DNA from: Mycobacterium sp. E1747
GTDB lineage: Bacteria > Actinomycetota > Actinomycetes > Mycobacteriales > Mycobacteriaceae
Length of the DNA: 64,000 nucleotides
Reading direction: 5' to 3'
Assembly (NCBI RefSeq): GCF_001667775.1
Contig: NZ_LZJI01000073.1
Location: 25,687-89,686 of the forward strand
Shown: piece after piece, positions 52,973 to 64,000 of the stretch
Layout of the letters: each line of letters starts with the position of its first letter
Numbering within the stretch: position 1 is the stretch's first letter
Notes under the pieces: model-generated
The model's input: only the letters and a program-made list of their open reading frames with translations
Database searches by the model: none
Told to the model about the DNA's origin: nothing
Program-made: the position numbers and the translations under genes

Positions 52973-53830
52973 TCAACCCGCCGACGGCGCCGAGGCCTGC
53001 TCCATTCCCCGAGCGTGCCTGAGCATTGCTTTGGCCGCTCGCATCGACAACGCCGGCGAGAGCCGCTCGAGGTACCAAAAGGCCTTCCACCATGCGGGCA
53101 CCACGATGATCGCGTCCCCGCGCAACACGGCACGAAGCGCGCGCTCGGCAAACTTCTCGGGCGCCATCGGGTGCAACCGCTCCCACATCTTGAGGATCTG
53201 CTCGTCGCTGATGCCTGCCAGGCCAGTCCGTCCATACTTGCCGCCGGTGAGGATCGGGGTCCGGATCACCCCGGGGCACAGCACCGAGACCTGCACCCCG
53301 TGGCGCTCTGCCTCCAGGCGCAACGTCTTCGAGAGGGCGACGACGGCGTGTTTGGCGGCGGTATAGCTTGCCTGGCCCGCAGTTGTCATCAGGCCTGCCA
53401 TGGAGGCGGTGTTCACGATGTGGCCGGAGCGCTGCCCGATCATGATCGGATACACCGCTTGGATACCGTGCACGACACCGCGCAGGTTCACATCGAAGAC
53501 GTCGTTCCAGTCGTTGAGTGTGTACTTGTCGATCTCACCAGCGACTCCGATGCCCGCATTGTTGAACAGGTAGTCGATCCGCCCCGATTGCTGCACCGCC
53601 CCGGCTACGGCGCGCTCAAACGCCGGATAGTCGCGCACGTCCAGCTCGATCGCGTGCGCCTTGCCGCCGCGGCTGTTGAGGCGTTGTGCGAAGTCCTGCG
53701 CGGGGCCGATCTGCCGATCGGCGATCCAGACTTCGGCTCCGTGGCGGATCAGCTCGGTGGTCAACGCCGCCCCGATGCCGGATGCACCGCCGCTGACGAA
53801 TGCGACTTTCCCGAACACGCTCGCCACCAT
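52973..53830 (-). CDS. Short-chain dehydrogenase/reductase
   Basis: A 285-residue classical SDR. It has the cofactor motif SGGASGIGAAL near residue 14, NNAG at ~91, the serine in NTASMAGLMTT, and catalytic Y-x-x-x-K in SYTAAKHAV. PGVIRTPILTG follows, giving the usual substrate loop. A basic helical tail closes the protein. It is divergent from the TetR-thioesterase fusion gene, which may regulate it. The substrate is unknown, perhaps a hydroxy-acyl or alcohol intermediate. Confidence 0.88.
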   Translation of the reverse strand: MVASVFGKVAFVSGGASGIGAALTTELIRHGAEVWIADRQIGPAQDFAQRLNSRGGKAHAIELDVRDYPAFERAVAGAVQQSGRIDYLFNNAGIGVAGEIDKYTLNDWNDVFDVNLRGVVHGIQAVYPIMIGQRSGHIVNTASMAGLMTTAGQASYTAAKHAVVALSKTLRLEAERHGVQVSVLCPGVIRTPILTGGKYGRTGLAGISDEQILKMWERLHPMAPEKFAERALRAVLRGDAIIVVPAWWKAFWYLERLSPALSMRAAKAMLRHARGMEQASAPSAG

Positions 53831-53902
53831 TGCAGCAGCCTAAGCGCGGTAACCTCATTCTCATAGCGCGCGCCGCGCGCCGAGGAAGGGGACGAAGCGC
53901 TC

Positions 53903-54931
53903 ATGACCGACCTTGGCGACGACGTCGAAGTGACGCGCGGCGACCGCTTCATCAAGACGGCCGTGGCGATCTTGGGCGAAACCGGGCGTACCGACTTCAC
54001 CGTGCAGGAGGTGGTCGCCCGCTCCAAGACGTCGCTGCGTGCCTTCTACCAGCACTTCAGCAGCAAGGACGAGTTGCTGCTGGCGCTGTTCGACCGGACC
54101 ATCGCCCAATCGGTGAAAACCTGGCGCGCCGAAACCCAAGGGTTGGACAGCACCGCGGCGTTGAAACTCGTCATCGACCGCATCAGCCAGCAACCGGAAT
54201 CGAGCACCCAGGACAGCCTCAATCGCGCATTGACCCTCTATAACCAACACCTGGCCGAAACCCGGCCCCGCGACTACGCCCGCGTGCTCTCCCCGTTGCA
54301 TCAGCTCCTACGCGACATCGTCGGGCAGGGCATCACCGAGGGGGTCTTCCACCCCGGAGTCGACGTCGGCGCGGCGGCCGCCATCGTCATGCAGACGGTG
54401 ATGGGTGCACAGCGATTGCATTGGCTGGGAACGGAATTGAACCGCGCCCCCGTTGACGCGGGCCAACTGTACGACTTCTGCAGTCGCGCCCTCGGCATCC
54501 GGGAGACCGACGAGGAATCGCCCGCGCAGTCGCTGACCGAGCTGTTCGCCCAGATCGGCATGCGACCGGGCACCCGCGCCGGCGAGTTCGCGATGACGAT
54601 GCCCGTCAGCCCGGCCGTCGTCAACACGTCCGGCGCTCTGCAGGGCGGCCTGGTCGCGACGCTCGTCGACGTCGCGGCTGGCCGGTTCGGCCTGGACTAC
54701 CTGGCGCCGGGCACCACGATGACGACCGCCGACCTGTTCATCCGTTACCTGCGCCCGATCCGGCAGGGCTGGGCGTATGCGGTGCCCCGGATGCTGCGGT
54801 CCGGGCGGCGGGCAATGGTCATGCAGGTGGACGTCTACGGCGACGGCGACGAGCTCCTCGCGACGGCGACCGTGAATTTCGCGGTCCTCAACGGCAAGAC
54901 ACCCCAGCTTCCCAGCTGGCCGAACGCCTAG
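53903..54931 (+). CDS. TetR-family regulator fused to a hotdog (PaaI-like) acyl-CoA thioesterase domain
   Basis: A 342-residue two-part protein. Residues ~10-65 are a TetR helix-turn-helix (GDRFIKTAVAILGETGRTDFTVQEVVARSKTSLRAFYQHF, then SSKDELL), and residues ~70-190 are the TetR ligand domain. Residues ~215-335 form a PaaI/YdiI-type hotdog thioesterase (AMTMPVSPAVVNTSGALQGGLVATLVDVAAG...TADLFIRYLRPIRQG). A DNA-binding regulator joined to a hotdog domain suggests direct acyl-CoA sensing. Ordinary TetR proteins are ~200 residues. It is divergent from the SDR gene. A downstream palindrome may be its operator. Confidence 0.88.
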   Translation: MTDLGDDVEVTRGDRFIKTAVAILGETGRTDFTVQEVVARSKTSLRAFYQHFSSKDELLLALFDRTIAQSVKTWRAETQGLDSTAALKLVIDRISQQPESSTQDSLNRALTLYNQHLAETRPRDYARVLSPLHQLLRDIVGQGITEGVFHPGVDVGAAAAIVMQTVMGAQRLHWLGTELNRAPVDAGQLYDFCSRALGIRETDEESPAQSLTELFAQIGMRPGTRAGEFAMTMPVSPAVVNTSGALQGGLVATLVDVAAGRFGLDYLAPGTTMTTADLFIRYLRPIRQGWAYAVPRMLRSGRRAMVMQVDVYGDGDELLATATVNFAVLNGKTPQLPSWPNA

Positions 54932-54946
54932 CCGGCGACGGCGGGC

Positions 54947-54992
54947 GTCACGCCAGCGTGGCACTCGTTGCCGAACGTCACGCCAGCGTGAC
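54947..54992. repeat. Paired 30-bp palindromic repeat, second locus
   Basis: GTCACGC-CA-GCGTG copies start 30 bases apart, at 54947 and 54977. They are the reverse complement of the pair near 19.5 kb and keep the same pitch. The pair follows the TetR-thioesterase stop codon. The first copy has one base changed in its right arm. Confidence 0.75.
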
Positions 54993-55032
54993 TGCCGAGC
55001 TCGCTCGCGCGCTACCCGCGCCCCGCCTGGAA

Positions 55033-55051
55033 GTGGTAACGTCATTACCAC
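55033..55051. promoter_or_regulatory. Candidate operator upstream of the amidohydrolase gene
   Basis: GTGGTAA and TTACCAC form perfect 7-bp arms around CGTCA, 38 bases before the amidohydrolase ATG. The TetR-thioesterase gene lies immediately upstream, so that regulator is the natural candidate to bind here. Binding is inferred. Confidence 0.5.
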
Positions 55052-55088
55052 TCAGAGAGAATTCGAGATTTCTGCCGAGGAGATCGCC

Positions 55089-56294
55089 ATGCCGTCTCGC
55101 GAACTTTCCTTCCCCGTGTTCGACGCGGACAATCACATGTACGAGCCGCAGGAAGCGCTGACCAAGTTCCTGCCGGAGAACCGCAAGCGGGTCATCGACT
55201 ACGTCCAGGTGCGCGGTCGCACCAAGATCGTCGTGCGCGGCCACATCAGCGAGTACATCCCCAACCCGACGTTCGAGGTGGTGGCGCGGCCCGGGGCCCA
55301 GGAGGACTACTTCCGAAATGGTGCGCAGGGCAAGTCCTATCGCGAGATCCTCGGCGAGCCGATGAAGGCCATCCCCGCGTTCCGCGAACCGGGCGCGCGC
55401 CTCGAGGTGATGGACGAGCTCGGCATCGACTACGCCCTGATGTTCCCGACCCTGGCCAGCCTGGTCGAGGAGCGCATGAAGGACGACCCGGAGATGACCC
55501 ACGACGTCATCCACGCGCTGAATCAGTGGATGTACGAGCAGTGGTCGTTCAACTACTCCGACCGCATCTTCGCCACCCCGGTGATCACCCTGCCGATCGT
55601 CGAGCGCGCGCTCGAGGAACTCGAATGGGTATTGGAGCGCGGCGCTCGCACCGTCCTGGTGCGCCCGGCGCCGGTGCCCGGTTATAAGGGCAGCCGGTCG
55701 TTCGGGCTCGAGGAGTTCGACCCGTTCTGGCAGGCCTGCATCAAGGCCGAGATCCCCGTGTCGATGCACGCCTCGGACAGCGGCTATTCGGAATTCGCGA
55801 ACGTGTGGGAACCCGGCGACGAGTTTCTGCCGTTCAAGCCGACCCCGTTCCGCAGCTTCGCGATGGGCCACCGGCCGATCCTGGACGCGATGGGCGCGCT
55901 GGTATGCCACGGCGCGCTGTCCCGCAATCCCGAGCTGCGGATCCTGTCCATCGAGAACGGCGCCGACTGGGTGCCCGACCTCTTCAAGGGCCTCAAGGGC
56001 GTCTACAAGAAGATGCCGCAGTCGTTCAGCGAGGACCCGATCGAGGCGTTCAAGCGCTGCGTCTACATCACCCCGTTCTGGGAGGACCGGTTCACCGAGA
56101 TCGTCAAGATGGTGGGCACCGACCGGGTGCTGTTCGGTTCCGACTGGCCGCACCCCGAGGGCCTGAAGGATCCCATCTCCTTCGTCGACGAGCTGACCGA
56201 CTTCGACGAGGCGGACATCGCCAAGATCATGGGCGGCAACCTGATGAAGCTGATGAAGGTTTCGGCGGATTCGAAGAAGCCGGTCTCAGCCTGA
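55089..56294 (+). CDS. Amidohydrolase_2-family metal-dependent hydrolase/decarboxylase
   Basis: A 401-residue TIM-barrel enzyme of the ACMSD/amidohydrolase_2 group. The first metal motif is DADNHM, a mid-chain histidine is in VSMHASDSGY, and the catalytic acidic residue is in FGSDWPHPEG. Members include hydrolases and non-oxidative decarboxylases. No start ambiguity was noted; ATG 55089 has an AGGAG-like site in CGAGGAGATCGCC. It may be controlled by the palindrome and TetR-fusion just upstream. Confidence 0.87.
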   Translation: MPSRELSFPVFDADNHMYEPQEALTKFLPENRKRVIDYVQVRGRTKIVVRGHISEYIPNPTFEVVARPGAQEDYFRNGAQGKSYREILGEPMKAIPAFREPGARLEVMDELGIDYALMFPTLASLVEERMKDDPEMTHDVIHALNQWMYEQWSFNYSDRIFATPVITLPIVERALEELEWVLERGARTVLVRPAPVPGYKGSRSFGLEEFDPFWQACIKAEIPVSMHASDSGYSEFANVWEPGDEFLPFKPTPFRSFAMGHRPILDAMGALVCHGALSRNPELRILSIENGADWVPDLFKGLKGVYKKMPQSFSEDPIEAFKRCVYITPFWEDRFTEIVKMVGTDRVLFGSDWPHPEGLKDPISFVDELTDFDEADIAKIMGGNLMKLMKVSADSKKPVSA

Positions 56295-60282
<3,988 letters not shown>

Positions 60283-60286
<4 letters not shown>

Positions 60287-61425
60287 GGTTTTGAACGGGC
60301 CGCCTTCTGGTGTTCGTAGACCCGCAGGTTGTGTTCCTCCGGCGTCCCAAACGTGGAGCGGTACAACGTGACCCGGCGCAGGTAGAGGTGCAGGTCGTGC
60401 TCCCAGGTGACGCCGATGCCGCCGTGCATCTGCACGCAGGCCTGGACGACTTGGCCCGCCATCTCACCCACGTAGGACTTGGCGATGCTGGCCGACAGGC
60501 CCGCTGCGGGCGAGTTGGCCGCGACGTCGGCGACCGCCGCGGCCGTGGTCGCGCGGCAGGCTTCCAGCCACAGCTTCATGTCGGCGAACTTGTGCTTGAG
60601 GGCCTGGTAGGACGCCAACGGGCGCCCGAAGGTGTGCCGATCGAACGCCCACTGAACGGTCAGGTCGAACACCGTCTGCAAGATGCCGACCACCTCGGCG
60701 CACTGCAGGATCTGCGCGATCTGGCCCTGCCGGTCGACGAGCGCGGGCGTCTCGGCGGCGGAGCCGACGACCGCGGATCGCTCCACCACCACGCCGTCGA
60801 ACCGCACCCGGGCGTATTGCTTGACCATGTCGACCGACTGCTGCGCGACGATCGTGACACCGGGCGCATCCGTCGGGACCAGGAACTGGCGGACCTCGTC
60901 ACCGCAACGCGCCACCATCAGCAGCACCTCGCTCTGCGCGCCCGCCTCGACCCGGTCCTTGCTGCCGTCGATCCGGTAGCCCGAATCGGTGGGGGTGGCC
61001 GTGACCGACGGGTCCAGCGGAGCCCACCCGCGACCGGGCTCTGAAACCGCCCACGACGCCACGGTTTCGCCGGACATCAACGCCTCGATGGTGGCGACGT
61101 GCGGCTGTCGGTCCGCGCACGCGACAAGAGCGGCGAGCACGACGCTAACCGGATACAAGGGTCCCGGCGCCACCGTCTTCCCGAGCTGTTCGGCGACCAG
61201 CGCCAGATCCGCCAAACCGCTGTCCGAAACGCTGCCGCCGCCCAATTCCTCGGGGACCAGCAGGCTCGTCCAGCCGAGGTCCGCGGCGCGCCGCCACCAC
61301 GCCGGATCGAAGGACTCCCCTGCGGCATGCAGCTCGCGCACGCGGCGCAGCGGCGCCTCCTTTTCCAGGAAGGCTTGGGTGGTCGAGGTGAACAGCGTCT
61401 TTGCGGGGGAGTCGAGTGTCGTCAT
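60283..61425 (-). CDS. Acyl-CoA dehydrogenase (pair member B)
   Basis: A 380-residue ACAD of the WEHD type (HGGIGVTWEHDLHLYLRRVTL, then RHTFGRPLASYQALKHKFADMKLW). It has an N-terminal helical domain, a reduced flavin-site middle (ASWAVSEPGRGW), and a basic end KAARSKP. This form commonly joins a GTTE-type subunit, here the overlapping downstream gene, in an alpha2beta2 complex. It is the first gene of the pair. Confidence 0.86.
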
Positions 61426-61549
61426 GCTGCCTCTCGTGGAGGATTCGCCGGCGTTCCGATGGTAGCAACGGGCATACGGTAAGAGCTACCGGAGTCCACT
61501 CGATAGCGCACGTCACCTCCTGAAGCACCCGCCGCCCATCGGCTCCGCC

Positions 61550-62698
61550 TCAGCGTTCCCCGGGGAACGCCTTGACCGTCGCCGGTAGCCCATACAGGGC
61601 GGTCGCGTTGCCGCGCATGATCCGCTCGCGCTGGTCGGCCGGGAACCGGTTGATCGCGTAGGACGGCGCGTCATAGCTCCAGTGCGGGTAGTCGGTCGAG
61701 AACATCAGGTTGTCGCCCAGGTTCATCATCTCCAGGTACTGCCGGAACTGCACGATGTCGGTGTCTTCCAACGGCTGGGTGGTGAACCGAACATGTTCGC
61801 GCACATAATCCGACGGGCGGCGGCGCACATTCGGCAGGTCGCCACGGCGGGCCTCCCAGATGCGGTCCATCCGTGACATGACCGGCATCGCCCACGTGAA
61901 GCCGCCTTCGACGAACACCACCCGCAGGTCGGGGTGGCGGTCGAACGCGCCGTCGAACACCAGGCTCATCAGGTGTGAGACGTAGAGCAGGGGCCAGGAG
62001 GCGAAGAAGTCATGCCAATGTGCCGGATTGCCAACCGGATACAGCGGGATGAGCTCAAAGGGCGTCTGTCCCATCAGGTGCGTGGCCACGGGAAAGCCGT
62101 TGCGGGCTGCGGCTTCGTAGAGCGGATCGAAATGCGGGTTGCCGAACGGGATCCCACGCGTCTGGGGCGTCATCAGCACCTGGGCCATGTACGGATGTCC
62201 CGCCCAGCGTTCGACCTCGCGCGCCGCATGCTCGGGCGTCTGCGCGCTGACGCTGATCGATCCGCGCCAGCGGCCGTGCCGGTTGTTCTTGTCGAGCCAG
62301 ACGTCGGCGAGCCAGTCGTTGTAGGCGGATTTCAGTGCGTGTTCGGCTTGCGGCAGCTGGGCGTCGCACATCGGTTCCAGCGTCGCGATGCTGACGCCGG
62401 CATCGAGCAGCAACTGCTTGGCGGCGAATTCCGGGTCGCTGCCCGCAACTCCACCGTCGGGCGGGGCGGCGTCCAGCCGCAGCGACATCGTCTTGTACGA
62501 ATCCGGTGTGTCGTAGAAATGCGGCACCGGGGCGACCGCATTGCCGGTCGGCCAGATCTTGTCCACCCATTCGGGCGCCGCGTACGACTTGATCACCTCG
62601 GTCGAGGCCGGCAGCGGGTGCACGTCGGTGTCGACGATGGTGACTGCTATTTCGTCCTCTTGACCTGTCGCGGAGTCGGCCCGCTCGATCGTCGTCAT
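61550..62698 (-). CDS. Amidohydrolase_2-family enzyme, intact metal site
   Basis: A 382-residue TIM-barrel hydrolase/decarboxylase-type protein. The first metal motif is DTDVHPLP, a mid-barrel His is in VATHLMGQTPF, VFVEGGFTW follows, and the catalytic Asp is in STDYPHWSYD. The ATG at 62698 overlaps the upstream stop (ATGA), so it is coupled to the next gene. Its paralogue upstream has lost part of these metal ligands. Substrate unknown. Confidence 0.87.
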   Translation of the reverse strand: MTTIERADSATGQEDEIAVTIVDTDVHPLPASTEVIKSYAAPEWVDKIWPTGNAVAPVPHFYDTPDSYKTMSLRLDAAPPDGGVAGSDPEFAAKQLLLDAGVSIATLEPMCDAQLPQAEHALKSAYNDWLADVWLDKNNRHGRWRGSISVSAQTPEHAAREVERWAGHPYMAQVLMTPQTRGIPFGNPHFDPLYEAAARNGFPVATHLMGQTPFELIPLYPVGNPAHWHDFFASWPLLYVSHLMSLVFDGAFDRHPDLRVVFVEGGFTWAMPVMSRMDRIWEARRGDLPNVRRRPSDYVREHVRFTTQPLEDTDIVQFRQYLEMMNLGDNLMFSTDYPHWSYDAPSYAINRFPADQRERIMRGNATALYGLPATVKAFPGER

Positions 62699-63741
62699 CG
62701 GACACGCTCCTTCAATCCGTAAAGCTCGCTGGCGTTTCGCCACAGCACCTTCGCGCGTTGCGCGGCATCGAGGCCCTCGGCGCCACTCGCGGGCGGCGAC
62801 GTGGACCAGTGCGGATACGCCGACCCGTACATCAGCAGGTCGGACTTACCGGTGAACTCCATCCAGCGCTGCGCGTCGGCGGCATCGGTCGGCCCGTCGA
62901 ACGCCGAGGAGCAGAACCGGACGTGCCCGGGCAGGTATTCGCTCGGATAGCGGTCCACCCATGGGGTCTGATCCCGCATCGAGACCCAGAAGGTGTCCAG
63001 GCGCCAGATCAACGGGGTGAGAATGTCGTAACCACCGTCGGCGAAAACGAACTTGAGGCCGGGGTGCCTGCCGAACACGCCCTCGACGATGAGGGTGGCC
63101 AGGTGCACGAAGTAGTTCAGCGGCATGAAGGCCGCATACCCCGGATAGGTGTGGGCGTGCCCGGCGAAGGTGGGCGGATAGTCGACGCCGTTGCCGCCGT
63201 TGATGTGCACCGCCACCGGCAGTCCATGGGCGGCGGCGGCCTCCCAGATCGGCTCGAACATCGGTTTTCCGTAGGGCTCGCGTGACTGCATCGGGACGCC
63301 GACCTGGACCAGCTTGGGGTGGTCGGCCAGTCGCTCGATCTCCGCGACGGCGCCCTTGGGGTCTTCCGGGTTGACGCGGATGGTGCCCCGGAACCGATCC
63401 GCGGGGTCCGGCTCGAGCCAGCGGTCGAGCAGCCAATCGTTGACCGCCGCGCAGATGCGGCTGTTGAGCAGGTAGTCGGCGATGTTGCCGCGGGTCAGCG
63501 GGTTGAGGATGGCGTAGTCGACACCGTGTTCGAACAGGTGCCGGCCGACCGTCTCGGGATCCGAGCCTGGGTAGTGCTCCCCGTAAAGGTCTTGGCGGTA
63601 GTCGCCTCCGGGCGCTTGGTACCACTGCTGTTCGACGTCGGGGATCGACCGCAACTGGTGGGCGGGGGGTAGATAGCGCCGTATCTCCGCGTTGTAGCCG
63701 AAGTGCGGTTGCACATTGGCGTCGATGATCATGGGGCTCAT
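62695..63741 (-). CDS. Amidohydrolase_2-family paralogue with altered metal site
   Basis: A 348-residue protein clearly homologous to its downstream neighbour (PLNYFVHLATLIVEGVFGRHPGLKFVFADGGYD, then SEYLPGHVRF). The first motif is DANVQPHFG, with Gln where the partner has the His of DTDVH. The catalytic-Asp motif reads GSAYPHWS in place of STDYPHWS. His in VAVHINGGNG is kept. It may be metal-poor or a regulatory partner of the intact enzyme. The ATG at 63741 overlaps the stop of the Rieske gene (ATGA), making a three-gene coupled operon. Confidence 0.83.
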   Translation of the reverse strand: MSPMIIDANVQPHFGYNAEIRRYLPPAHQLRSIPDVEQQWYQAPGGDYRQDLYGEHYPGSDPETVGRHLFEHGVDYAILNPLTRGNIADYLLNSRICAAVNDWLLDRWLEPDPADRFRGTIRVNPEDPKGAVAEIERLADHPKLVQVGVPMQSREPYGKPMFEPIWEAAAAHGLPVAVHINGGNGVDYPPTFAGHAHTYPGYAAFMPLNYFVHLATLIVEGVFGRHPGLKFVFADGGYDILTPLIWRLDTFWVSMRDQTPWVDRYPSEYLPGHVRFCSSAFDGPTDAADAQRWMEFTGKSDLLMYGSAYPHWSTSPPASGAEGLDAAQRAKVLWRNASELYGLKERVR

Positions 63742-64000
63742 GCGGTCAGGTACACCTTCCCGTCGGTGACGTCGACCGGGTAGGTGCGCACGCGGCGCGC
63801 GGGGTCGGCGAGGTTCTGCCCGGTGGTGATGTCGAATTCCCAGTTGTGCCAAGGGCATCGGACAACTTGGCCATCACGAACGCGGCGCAGGCCGCCGGGT
63901 TCGTCCGGGGCGAACTCGTTGGTACCACCGGTCAGACCCAGGCACAGCGGGGCGCCCTCGTGAGAGCAGTAGTTGACGATCGCGTAAAGCTCGCCGCGCA
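63738..64000 (-). CDS. Rieske [2Fe-2S] ferredoxin-like protein, 5' part outside the window
   Basis: The last 86 codons of a Rieske protein run into the right edge. CSHEGAPLC and CPWHNWEFD give the C-x-H and C-x-x-H ligands, followed by a typical DPARRVRTYPVDVTDGKVYL end. The size suggests a ~105-130-residue Rieske ferredoxin rather than a full oxygenase, but the N-terminus is not visible. It is translationally coupled to the amidohydrolases and could deliver electrons to an oxygenase. Confidence 0.85.
   Translation of the reverse strand, partial: RGELYAIVNYCSHEGAPLCLGLTGGTNEFAPDEPGGLRRVRDGQVVRCPWHNWEFDITTGQNLADPARRVRTYPVDVTDGKVYLTA

Overview
The window looks like chromosomal DNA of a slow-growing Mycobacterium. 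It is very GC-rich and uses many GTG starts. The first ~30 kb keeps the gene order of M. tuberculosis Rv2502c-Rv2525c: accD1, a BkaR-type TetR regulator, an MmpS-like membrane protein, an MFS protein, the mycolate reductase CmrA, a HerA-like ATPase, orn, tRNA-His, the L,D-transpeptidase LdtB/LppS, a DUF3618 protein, bcp, an M20 dipeptidase, acpS, the type I fatty-acid synthase fas and a Tat-exported DUF1906 protein. Much of this half is envelope and lipid biology: mycolate precursor synthesis (fas, acpS), mycolate maturation (cmrA) and 3-3 peptidoglycan cross-linking (ldtB). Species-specific insertions lie between ldtB and the DUF3618 gene: a DMT permease, an MMPL transporter, an Eis-like acetyltransferase, tRNA-Lys and a large membrane protein. 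The scoB-scoA-fadD35 part of the BkaR operon appears to be deleted, leaving only a scoB 3' end.

From ~30.5 kb to the right edge the window is accessory catabolism. It holds two ring-hydroxylating Rieske oxygenases, a cytochrome P450 with a small ferredoxin nearby, an aldehyde dehydrogenase, an AttH/CrtC-like protein, a MaoC-type hydratase pair, two NTF2-fold proteins, two acyl-CoA synthetases, a fused double class III CoA-transferase, an F420-type monooxygenase, six acyl-CoA dehydrogenase genes (a run of four and a pair), SDRs, three amidohydrolases and a Rieske ferredoxin at the edge. MerR, GntR/FadR and TetR regulators are interspersed, the TetR one fused to a hotdog thioesterase. The content suggests oxidation, CoA activation and beta-oxidation-like breakdown of a bulky hydrophobic substrate, perhaps a terpenoid, steroid-like or other polycyclic acid. 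No thiolase or crotonase is visible, so the pathway is incomplete in the window and the substrate is unknown.

Other features include a 56-bp tandem repeat before cmrA whose core recurs as an in-frame 54-bp repeat inside a Rieske oxygenase gene, a pair of ~30-bp palindromic repeats at two distant sites, several operator-like palindromes, and three gene relics (scoB, an SDR, and a cytochrome-b/DUF421-like patch beside a relocated Rv1364c-type sigma-factor phosphoswitch protein). Calls come from reading translated sequences and remembered family features. No database search was run.
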